Below are positions 24,191 to 36,364 of a stretch of DNA of 64,000 nucleotides, one piece after another. Source of the stretch: Marsupella aquatica (lineage: Eukaryota; Marchantiophyta). The notes beneath the pieces were generated by a model. It saw only the letters and a list, made by a program, of their open reading frames with translations, did not search any database and was not told the DNA's origin. The position numbers were made by a program, and so were the translations under genes. Location of the stretch: the NCBI GenBank assembly GCA_973895155.1, contig OZ316894.1:12710001-12774000 (forward strand). Reading direction: 5' to 3'. Positions within the stretch are counted from its first letter, which is position 1, and each line of letters opens with the position of its first letter.

Positions 24191-25838
24191 ATGGCAGCAG
24201 AAACGCCAGAGGAGCGGAAGGCTCGGTTGGAAGCTCTGCGCCTCGCAGCAGAACTGTCCAGTGCGCCCGATGTGGAGAACGGTGGCGGGGAAGCGGAAGG
24301 TCTCTCTGTCACTGATGACCCCCAAGAAGCAGCAACAGAATCGGAGGAACCGTAATTCCCCTTCCTACAATCCGATCAGTTCTTCTCTTGTTTCTTTGTG
24401 GGTGTTGCTGAGTTTATTTTCACTAGCTGCACTTTCTTTCTCGCCTGCTCCACGGTCTTGTTTGGTAGCAAGGTAGTTTAGCTCGCGATTCCGCTCTGAC
24501 TTCATGTCCGTTTTAATTCGATTCCAAGCTTGTTCAAGGATTTCTCTGTGGGCCCTGTGAAGGGCGGTGTCTGATAAAGATGAGCCTTCCGAAAAGAAAT
24601 CCCCCTTCCTTCCTTGTGCTTTGCTATGTGAATGGGGCCTGGATTCAGGATGTATATTTTTGGATGAATGTTGCAGGGAGCCCGTGATCCGCTTCCGTAA
24701 TTATGTTCCACGTGATGAGAGTCTCCAGGAGTTCAAAGTAGCTCCACCTGAGACCCTCAAATTTGACGACCCAGTTGCCCGAGCCCCCGCTGACGACAAC
24801 GGTGTAGAGGTATGCTAAATTGCTTTAGAAAATAGGACCCTACAGTCCATCTTGAATGTACGAATTTGGTCAGACCTGTTAAACCATATTACTGCTGAGG
24901 AATTTCACGAATCTCTCTTCTGCACTTGTCGTGTAATTGCTGAATTTGGTGGTGTGGCACTCGCCATCCAACTCTTCGAGAATGTGAAGAATGTCTAATA
25001 CAATGACCTCGAGTAGATCGATGTCGTTAACTTACATGTTTTTTTATCGAAAATCTGAGTCTCGGGGAACCTTATCCATTTCATGATATCGTGAGAGAGG
25101 GGTGGGTTGTTCATGTAGCAGTTTTGATCACTCTCGCACTTGTTTTGGGGTTGTCAGACGACTGAACATGACTCTACGATGGAAATCTACTAGGAACAAC
25201 GGACTATTTGTGAGGAAACGATTTCTTTTTTCATCCAGACAGTCTTAAGAAAGTGTATTTGAGTGCGGCTGGACTTGCTTGCACCTTGTAGGGGAGTGGG
25301 AAACAAGGGAACCAGGAGAGGTGTTGTTGGTTGTAGGTCTCGTGTTTATGTGGCTCAACAAGTGTGTGCTCGAGGAAGGGCAGAGTCAAATGGGACTGCG
25401 TGACCAGTTGTTGATGTAAAGATAGCTAGGACGCTCGCCATGGTTATTCAGGGGCGGGTCTTATAATTCTACGGTATTTGTGGTTGGTGACACGTTTCCT
25501 TGTGAAACTCGGCTGTACAGGAGCCTTTTCTCAGCATTGCTCCAAAGAAGGCAAACTGGGATTTGCGCAGGGATGTGGCAAAGAAATTGGAGAAACTAGA
25601 GAGACGCACACAGCGAGCTATCATCCAACTCATGCGTAAGTGGCATGCACTGCTTGTGGCTTTGATACATTTCGGTTGCTTTTTCCTTGTATGTTCTGCG
25701 TGTGATTACCTGTTTTAGGGATTACTTTAAGGTACCCTACTCTTATAACTTGTCCTTGCTCTTTGGCTTTACACAGAGGAGGAGGAAAAGCGGCGACAAG
25801 CTGCTAGTGAAGTTGAAACAGAGGACGGAATCAATTAG
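24191..25838 (+). CDS. CCDC12: CCDC12 / Cwf18 splicing factor, 4 exons
   Basis: Small coiled-coil spliceosome component. The family (human CCDC12, fission yeast Cwf18) associates with the Prp19-related complex in activated spliceosomes. Exons 24191-24351, 24677-24809, 25521-25635 and 25777-25838 join in phase to 156 residues (human about 166). The start is the ATG giving MAAETPEERKARLEALR, matching the charged N-terminal helix of the family. Conserved landmarks are RFRNYVPRDESL in exon 2, and APKKANWDLRRDVAKKLEKL followed by RRTQRAIIQLM in exon 3, the most conserved part of the family. The last exon is acidic and ends EDGIN. Introns are GT-AG; intron 2 is the longest at 711 bp. The gene looks intact, and a telo-box precedes it. 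Confidence 0.93.
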
Positions 25839-26202
25839 GTAGTCCTTTGAATTGATGTGCGGTTATGGCTACACCTTGGCAAGGCAGGCCTAATGCAATC
25901 AACTCTACACGAAATTTGGTTCGCTAACACAATCTAACTTGTTGGGTAGAGAGGACTGTCTAGTTGCAGGCCATAGGCCTTTCATCCGAATAGTATGATA
26001 GAAATGACCGAAGAATTGCAAGGGTCATAACGCAAAGGTTGACATAAGCATGATATATCTGAAGTATCATGGCTGGTGTTGAAAGGTGCGAGGATGAGGA
26101 ATTGTGTCCAATACCTGATATTCATATATGAACCCCTCATCGGGGCTTCTACGACCATTGGGAGGGAAGAACCACATAGGGTGCAAATTGGCGCGCTGGT
26201 TG

Positions 26203-26370
26203 TTAAGATAGAGACTTGGGCAAGGTTTTATTTCTTCTGTTCTGCAGAGGACCTTAAAAGAGATGAGCCAGTTCTCACTGTTAGATAGAGACGATGGCAA
26301 GGTTTTATTTCTTCTGTTGCAATCTGGAATTTGGTCTGACTTTGCTTGGAGGACCTTAAAGGAGATGAGG
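26203..26370. repeat. imperfect ~78 bp tandem duplication
   Basis: Both copies have TAGATAGAGAC followed by GGCAAGGTTTTATTTCTTCTG, then GAGGACCTTAAA.GAGATGAG. The second copy carries an insertion. No gene is implied. Confidence 0.7.
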
Positions 26371-28164
26371 CACCCCTCACGAAAACATGCCAAGCAATTA
26401 CTCCCAGGATTCACCGGAACGAGAGAGGAGGCAGACAGGCGTTGATTTCTGTTCTTACGATGTGTATCGTATGTTGAGAAAGTATGCCAGGAATCAGATC
26501 GAAGTCATCATGGTCACATTTGTACTCTGTAAAATTATGTTAAAATATACTCTTCGATCTGAGGCACAAGCTCAAATGGCTTCTTCTGTCCTTGGTTACA
26601 TTAATGGACTGAAGAAATCTGCAAGGATGGAGACGCGAGTGGTTATCAACGAGTTGGTATGTGATAGGAGTGCTAGTGTGTGATTATAGTCAAAACTCTA
26701 GGATAGTCAAAACTCTAGGACGTTACAAGGCTGTCATTATGGTGATTCAATCAGCAAGCAAGGTTGTAAATGCCACAAAAGGTGCATATAACAGCAAGTG
26801 ACTAAAACCCTATGGTTTATAAATGTTGCAGGTCTGATTTTTGTGTGGAGCGAAGGACTGTCGTGAGTGCTCTATGGGCACCGGAGGTCTGCCCTGGGAT
26901 ATATCTGTCTGGTATGTGAGTGGTTTACGGCATATAAGTGCTCTATGCCTGCCCCATGCTATGCGCACATGTAAGAGTGACAATGTTTTACGGACCTTCA
27001 AGCACAGGTAGACCATCCGGAAAAGCAATTCGTTCACATATATAAGCACTCAATGCCTGCCCGAGGGTATTTTATTCATCACATGCAAGATTGGCGAAAT
27101 GGACTACTTTCTTTTCTGGCTTGAAAGGACCACCTTGTAAGAAAACTAAAACCCAATAAAATCAGGGAGTAACAGTCTGGAACTGAAAAAGGATCCTATA
27201 TATATATAGGGATGGGAGATATTGCATAGAGATGGCTCTTGGAAAGAAGCCAAGTGAAGACTCTCCAATATGATGACCAAAAATGAGTTATTATAAATAT
27301 AAATAATATGTATGGGATGTAGCTTGTTTGTTTTTTTAACAAATTGAAAGGCGCATAAAAGACTATCTAAGTATCTACTACTTGCAAACATGTTTAAAAT
27401 TAATAAAGGTATATCCATCCGTCTTATTATGAGCATAACCAGGTATTTAATACTCTACTCATATGAGTTAGTTAAGCCTGACAAGACCAAACTAACTGCA
27501 GTTAAGAACATAGATTCAATTCCTAACACTTCACAACTCAACAAGCACAACAAAATCATGTGTTTCTTGGCCAACTCACTAACTCTAATCTCAGTTAAGG
27601 GTTTAGGGATACATAATAGGGAGACAGTAGTTTTTTATTAAATCTCATCTGTGGGTTACAAACATGTGGCAGTGTTTCTAGAGTGAATATCAAAATCCAA
27701 CTTTTTTAGAACTCCACCGCCCCAATCTAAAACACTATAATATGCAATCTCGCTCTTTCTTCATAATGGTCTGTTTATGGACCGTCAACTGGTAGGAAGC
27801 TCCCCCTGGCCTTTGGATTCTGTTGAATGTTTTTGTTCCCTTAAGATGGACATAATTGTGCTACTGTGTATCTTTCACACAACCAACCCATTACTCTCCA
27901 CGCAACTCACACATTCCCTGAAATTCAGTTGCCAGGCCACTCAATTAAGCTTGACAACACTTCACTCAACATCATTTGTTATAGAAACCAGGGTCCCTTT
28001 TCACCTGGCCTTTACATGTCTCTAATAGGGAGTCTCAAAGCTAGCACCAAGACAGAGTTTTCCTATAACTCCATAGTTATGAGAACTCCCATAAAAGTTG
28101 TGGGACTCAATCTTTGGCTACTGTAAGGAAAGCCTATTGGCTCAACACTTAACCAACAACCTTC

Positions 28165-28283
28165 ACAATTTTCCCCTAACTTTAGGATCAAAATCCAAGT
28201 TTGGACTTAACAGGACCCCTCTAGCATCTCTTGCACTTAACAGCCTAGCAAGATGTCATCAAGACTTAACAGAACCACTATGA
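28165..28283 (+). repeat. left arm of a diverged inverted repeat pair
   Basis: The reverse complement of 28165-28283 matches 29293-29390. Shared words are CATCTTGCT.G.CTGTTAAGT, AGAGATGC and TGTTAAGTC. The arms are about 1.0 kb apart, a size typical of a non-autonomous DNA element, though they could also be two independent opposite insertions. Confidence 0.55.
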
Positions 28284-29292
28284 CTGCCCACTGTCGCCAG
28301 GTCCTTGTTGGAATGGACACAGTAAGTCACACACTTATTTTTGAGTGTGTGTTCACGGTTGGTAACGAAGCACAATATGTTTTAGCATAGACCTTATACT
28401 TTAGTGGAAGAGTAGCGGAAGGGAGGGCTGGGAGAACCCAGAGTTCAAAGCAGGAGGAGAGTCCAGACCTTACCTTTTGGAATGAGGAATATTGGCAGTC
28501 CATAGCTCTAGTCTATTGAAAGGAGGACAACAGTGCCCGACCCTGTGTGGTGTTTGCTCAATCCTGGACATTGCTGGATCGTGGATGATACGCTGCATTG
28601 GGTTGTGCTGGGTGACTAAAGTGTTGGCGACCGCTAAGATACCAGTACCTTATGGAATCAAGATTTTTGTTTTGAAATTGAAGGGCACGCTCTCTATTGA
28701 AGAGTGCTCTCTTTGTTCTGAAAATCCAGAATAGCGGAAGAATCCATAATTGATGGGCATCTCTAAGGTACATTATAGGTTATTGAGGTTAGATCGTCCA
28801 TTTAGAAGTCTGGAAAATTTGGACTTAACAGGCCAGGAAGGGCTGTCATTCTTATGCGGCAGTAGGCGAGCTTTGCAGTCGAACGTGAATTGCTGCAGGG
28901 TGCACCCATGCCAGCAGGGTCGCCCTTCAAATGTATTCCTATGGCAACGTGAGTAATGGTAGAATTGAGAAGAAAATTGACATAGCTTTCCCTCTGCTGC
29001 TCCGCGATAATTGACGATTGACAGAACAGGTCAAATATTCAGGTCAATGTAACATTCCCTATGTGCGGTCATCTTCAATTCATGAGCATTTGTCTGAAAC
29101 TGACCTCGTTGCTTGCTGTTCATGTTTGTCTAGAACACTGCTTCTCCAAGAGCCTCCCTAAATCACCTCTACTCTGGTCCCAACTATGTTGTAGTGCATG
29201 GTGATGTGTTGTTCTTGTATCACAATGACTCATGCTTTGACAACCACTTCATAAGAACCTCCCCACCATGTGCAGTCACAAGCGTCTGGTTG

Positions 29293-29390
29293 ATCTTGAT
29301 GGCATCTTGCTGGACTGTTAAGTCCAGGAGATGCCAAAGGGGTTGTGTTAAGTCTTTTGTTGATCAAAATCAGAAAAAGTGGAAAGTTGC
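29293..29390 (-). repeat. right arm of a diverged inverted repeat pair
   Basis: Partner of the segment at 28165-28283, roughly three quarters identical by eye. The similarity continues past TTGATCAAAATC into AAAGTTGCAATTGAAG, matching the outer flank of the left arm. Confidence 0.55.
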
Positions 29391-31145
29391 AATTGAAGAC
29401 ACATGGGCTTTGGTGATTGCATTCAAGATGACAGCTGACAAAAATGATGACCAAGAATGAAGGAAAAGGATATACGCCATCAGACTGAGTGGGGGCATAC
29501 CGTATGGGGCGGGTGAGTGGGTCAATGTTATCTCCCTCCACTTTCAAATTTTTGAATCGGGTCCCCATAAGGGGGATGGACCTTAAATCTGTAACTTTTC
29601 ACCCCTATTAGTGAGTCTCAAAGCTTACATTATAGATGATTGCATTTGGTCACCAAAATGGTCATAAGTTTTTCACAAGATTATCTAAACAATTTTTTCT
29701 TTCACCAGTCTTTGCATTGACTAATGGTAATGGCATAAGACCAATAGGGCATGTCAAAATTCTCCTGTAATACTTTAATTCTAGTTTTATTTTTTTGGAC
29801 ATACCACCCTTATGGGGTATGTATTTTGGTAACCCATAACAATTATGTCCTAGCCCTAAGTGCGTTGTATGTCCTCAGCCGTAACTCAGGTACAGCTATG
29901 GTTTGACACACCATGTTGTGGACCATGAATGGTGTAACGTCCTAATCATTATGGCAAAATTTTATGGACCATGAATTGTGTAGTACATAGGTAACTTTTT
30001 GTGTCCATAACTAGGGAGTTAATGTACATCAAAGACGCCCCTAATAAACCAAAATCATATTGACTCTTTGCTGCATATTGTTCGTGTCCTATAATAACAA
30101 CCCCGCAATAATAACTTTGCTGTGATTTTGATCAGTCTGCAATGTCAAAGGATAAAGGCATGTGCTTGGCATTCGACGGGTTGAGTTTGCACTAACAATG
30201 TACGAGAAGATGCAAATTAATATTGAAGCAAATGGCAATTGAAGTCCATGACACACAATCAAATGCATGTGTACATTCACCAAATGAATGAAAGAAAGAA
30301 AGTTTTGGGAATGTGATTAGAAAAGACATTCCAATTGAATGAATGGAATGTTCTGATACAAAATTCAGTTCCTATTGGACTGAGACATTGATCTGTTTAC
30401 TTGGAAACAATGTGGAATCTATATGTCAACTTCTCAACATAGACCTACTTGCCATCAAATTACTGACGTCCATTCTGAATGTGCCACTGCTCTAGTGACA
30501 AAGGTGGTTCGTCCAAAACTATACGGAAGGGCTCCTCTAATACAAGCTTCCCAGTGCACATAGTAGCGGACAGCCAGTCCCAATGCACAATGTAAATTCT
30601 CTCAGACAACCTACTCATCGGGCAATGCGCGCAGATGCAGTGTGTTGCCTTGATGGAATTGTAGATCGTTGTCACCACATGGGAAGTATCGTCATTGATT
30701 TCCGACGTACAAATCCCTCCAAGCATCTCAAAACATCATTTCAGTATAATATATCTCTCATGCCCGACTCTACCATGGTAAATCATCATTGCCTTGATAC
30801 CTTGAAATGGCTTGTACAGCCCACGTAGGTGAGCTGCTTCCTGGCTCTCAGTCAGGACCCATTTGAACTTCCATTGCTTTGCCTCCTTGCTGCTGGTTTT
30901 CACCGGTTGTCATTGCCAAAGCACCGCGCTAGCTTCCTTCCCCATCGCCAACTCCCAAAGACTCACAAAAAAGTTGAGAAGAAAACGCAACATAAAAAAC
31001 TCCAAAACGCCCCAAAAATCACTGTGCAAGCCCAACTCCTCCCGGGCACAAGAGAGGCCTTCCCGCCAATGCATTCTCCATTACTGCAGCACGTAACAAA
31101 AGTCCAAAACATACAGCTAGAGCACTTACAGACAACATTAGGGCT

Positions 31146-33032
31146 CAAGCAACCCCATATTGGCAAAGAAGAATTTCCTCATCCGAGGAGTTTGCCTGGG
31201 GGCTCGACATTGCACTCGGGAATTGCAGCGCCATCCCTGTGAGCTCCTCATTGTCAAGCCCACAATTTGTAGCAAAGAATTTGTCAATGTTTGATTGCTT
31301 CAAGCTGTTGAGGTGTTTTGTGAGCTCCTCATTGTCAAGCCCACAATTTGTAGCAAAGAATTTTTCAATGTTCGATTGCTTCAAGCTGTTGAGGTGTTCT
31401 TTCAAACAAAACTTCTTGATTTTGTTCAATTCCAATGTCAACGCATACGTATTGATCATACTCCTATTGCTGAAGAAACTTTGTGACACCCTCAAAATAA
31501 GCAATGCCTGCTACAAATGATGTGTGGGGCTCAATCACTATCTCCGGGCCATCTTGTACATCTTGAGCCTCGTCATGATTCACATCTCGTGCCTCAGATT
31601 CATTCGGAACCTCATTGTCATTGTCTACAATGTGATCAACCAAAAAATTGGCAATGTCTCCATCGTCAATTGGCAATGTGGGAGCATTTCGAACATTGTC
31701 TGCAGCCAAATACTCTTGTGCATCAAGCATCACAGGATATGACAACTTTAATTGCACTAGATGATCTGCTAGGTCCTCCAAATTGTCACGCAAGTCCAAG
31801 AGTCCAAATTGTTGCCTCCAAGTCCAAGTCTATGTCCATTCTGCAATGATTTGGCCTCCAATCCCGGTAAGTCACAAGCTGACAATGCTCCCAACATTTG
31901 CGGATTGTTTGTTGAGTGACTCCATCACTCCATGCTCTCACAACCATTGTTATAGCCTCATAGACATCCATTTTAAACAGTTGTGAATTGTCAAAATCTC
32001 ACAACTACGTCTTGATTAAAAAAATTAGATACCAACACTTGAAGCTCTAAATAATGCCAGCATCCATAGGCTGAAATTTGCTTGTCGTGTTGGCAGGGAG
32101 GAAGAAAACTTTCACCACCTTCAACAGGTCTGCAATAGGGCCCAAGAGGTGGCTGGGGGCATTGTCCAGGAGGAGAGCCACATTTGTTCGACCCAAAGCC
32201 TTCATGTGCTCCTCAAATCTCAGGATCCAAGCTTGGAAAATTGTCCTTGTCATCCAGGCCTTCTTATTGGCATACCATTGAATTCCCAGGTTGTCGGCCG
32301 CTTGATTTTGCGTTGTGTGAAGCATCGAGGTTTCTCAGTCTTGTTGATCACTAGAGGGGGGAGCTTGATACTCCCATCCATGTTTGAAGTTAACGCAATG
32401 GTGATTCAGTCCTTGCATTTCTTCTGCCCATTAATTCACAACTTTGTCCTGCAAGCTCTTGTTTGGTTGCAGCTTGTAAAATAACCCAGTCTGATCCATG
32501 TTAAAGACATCTCTGTCTTTGAAAGCAACGATGGTTGCCTTCAGGCAAGAAATTGGTCCCAGACTCCATCTGTGATCACACATGAATCGCCTTCACCATG
32601 TAGGATTCGCATTGAAATGTTATGTCATCTCTTAAACCCTGTCAACCATCCTGTTAAGAACTTGCATTCCTTCAGTGCAGGGTTTGTTGTTTGTAGAGCA
32701 ATGTACATCTCCCGTGCTTTCTCCATTAGCAGCTCATCCGAGATTGGCAGCCTTGCCTCCTGCGTAGTGAGAAACCAGCGGTACAATGCCTCCTCCACAA
32801 TCGGCACTCTAGGGTTCTTGTTCCTCTTCACCTCGTTGCTGGTGACACCCGAGAGCAAAGTGAAGCACTTCTTCAATACTCTGCCAACAGTCGTCTTGTG
32901 AACCTTCTCCCCAAACGTGGTTTGTACCTACTCAACCAAATCCTTGTTAATGAGCCCATTATTCTCTTGCTTGTGCTTACAAATGTCTCGCTTCTGCTTG
33001 TGGCTCAAGGTCATCAACTTCTTTCCCCTCAT
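31146..33032 (-). pseudogene. pogo/Tigger-type DDE transposase, decayed
   Basis: Reads right to left. The ATG at 33032 opens a psq/CENP-B-type helix-turn-helix (KKLMTLSHKQKRDICKHK), interrupted by TAG after NKDLVE. Next comes a CENP-B-like second DNA-binding domain (NPRVPIVEEALYRWFLT, ELLMEKAREMYIAL; 32625-32876). Catalytic aspartates follow: NMDQTGLFYKL near 32490, LLLDNAPSH near 32180 and QPMDAGII near 32050, the last two 33 residues apart (DDxD class). Then come VTQQTIRKCWEHCQLV near 31890, an acidic region, and a tail with two copies of a 27-residue unit. Stops and at least two frame changes separate these blocks, so it is not functional. Terminal inverted repeats were not found. Mobile DNA rather than host gene. 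Confidence 0.85.
31239..31400 (-). repeat. 81-bp in-frame tandem duplication carrying a PIP-box-like motif
   Basis: Two units of 81 bp (31239-31319 and 31320-31400) are nearly identical. On the minus strand each encodes 27 residues containing KQSNI[ED]KFFATNCGLDNEELT. The words QSNIEKFF (31355-31378) and QSNIDKFF (31274-31297) fit the PCNA-binding pattern Q-x-x-[ILM]-x-x-[FY]-[FY]. They lie in the transposase C-terminal tail. Confidence 0.85.
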
Positions 33033-33447
33033 GATGACAGCACTTCAGAGAACAGTGTGCTGCCACACAGTGTGTCCCTAGTTGACTGTTGCTCTTTGTC
33101 AGTCCTAAACCTTGATCTCCTTCACATTCTCTCGTGTAAACTCGTGATTGTGCTGTCAGTTCACACATAAATCCTCTTACAGGCCCTGCCCAAATGCTTA
33201 AGTGCACCTTAGTACTGTATCTGTTTGTTTGCAGCATTATTATAGATAAGTACTTGTAAGTACTCTATGTTATTCTGTCCAGCACTTATAAATAAAAGCA
33301 TCTTGTCTACCTGAAGCACTAATTGATAAATGCATGTGAACTCTTGTAGACGGAATGCAGTTATGAATCTTGTCGTTTAGTGACGCCAAGATGCACTTAC
33401 AAACGGTGCATTTCTGGGTGCATTTACAAAGGAATGTGCTGTATTTT

Positions 33448-33665
33448 TTGGGGACGACACCAACACCCTGCAGTTACCCACTGAATGCAGTAATACAGGT
33501 AGCACTTATCTACTGTACACTGTAATGTATTTGGACACTAGCAGCCGTACCACCATTGTCAATAATTGAATCCAAACATTTTCAAAATCAATCCTTACGT
33601 TCGAGAATGTTGGGGAAGACACCAACACCCTGCAATTATCCACGGTAGACTGTAGTAACATGCAA
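33448..33665. repeat. two ~50 bp direct copies, 160 bp apart
   Basis: TTGGGGA.GACACCAACACCCTGCA.TTA.CCAC recurs at about 33448 and 33609, followed in both by a loose TGCAGTAATA / TGTAGTAACA word. They flank the right side of the pogo remnant and may be subterminal transposon repeats. Confidence 0.65.
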
Positions 33666-33774
33666 GGGTGTCCGTTCCATTCATTGCGCTGGTTGACAAA
33701 ACGGTAGGGAAAGGAAACAAACAAGCGACGAACGTAAGAGAATCGAACAGAAACTTCAAATTTGCAGCCGATGG

Positions 33775-33785
33775 ACCAACGGCTA
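33775..33785 (+). promoter_or_regulatory. MSA-like element upstream of CDKB
   Basis: ACCAACGGCTA matches the plant mitosis-specific activator consensus YCYAACGGYYA at 10 of 11 positions, including the AACGG core bound by MYB3R factors. It lies about 660 bp before the CDKB start codon. CDKB genes are classic G2/M targets of this element; function here is inferred. Confidence 0.5.
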
Positions 33786-34444
33786 GTTCGTTCATTCCTT
33801 CATGCTATCCGCATTCCCTCACATTCTGTGAGAATGGCTGTGAGAGTCCATGGAAACTCCCGATGCGCCGGCTGCTCTGTCTTGTACCCACTTCCATCGA
33901 AACAACTGGACTACTGGAACTTCAAACCTTTTCTTAACCTCTACTACAAAGAATTCAAATTCATAAGCAATTCTTCTCCCTAGGAGGTCAGGTAGGTCGT
34001 TGTTGTTGTTTACTTTCTATCAACCTCAATGCGTTCGAAGACTGACTCCGCTCTTCTTGAAGGTGCTGCAATTTAATTACACTGCAGCACTCGCTTCTTC
34101 TCCTTCTTCAGCTACTGCCTTGTGGTCATCGATTGACAAAGCGTCCTCCAGAACTCATATTCCTCTCCTCATTTTCTCCTCAGAGTTGTTGTTCACGAAG
34201 CCTACTTCCTCTCATGCTTCTCTGTCATTTGCGTTGCTTTCCTCCTCGGCTGAGAAAATGTCATTGCCCTCACTTGTCGCGCTTTCCTTTGCCTGATTTC
34301 TTTTGAAGAACGAAGGGGAGGATTCATCTTCCCGTCGAGCTGAACGTGCTGTCTGTGCGATAGACAGAAGGACTGTGTGACTTGCCTGTTGTCACTAACC
34401 CAAGCTTTCGAATTCAAGGTCATCTCGAGTTGACGTCATAGGCA

Positions 34445-36364
<1,920 letters not shown>

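Larger units (their letters stand above)
25839..31145. other. gene-poor repeat region
   Basis: About 5.3 kb of AT-rich DNA with no recognisable protein. It contains an imperfect duplication at 26.2-26.36 kb, a 17-bp exact doublet (TAGTCAAAACTCTAGGA at about 26686-26719) and a pair of inverted related segments at 28.2 and 29.3 kb. Several plus and minus frames of 60-140 codons overlap each other and show no splice logic. Confidence 0.45.
33033..34444. other. transposon flank and CDKB upstream region
   Basis: The left half may hold the 5' end of the dead pogo element. It contains two related ~50 bp words (listed). The right half is the CDKB promoter and 5' UTR, with a near-consensus MSA element at 33775-33785 and a CT-rich stretch around 34060-34280. 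Open frames on the plus strand here are not protein-like. Confidence 0.5.

Noticed and set aside
31517-31849. plus-strand frames opposite the pogo transposase
   Set aside because: Shadows of the minus-strand transposase coding blocks, with no independent protein character.
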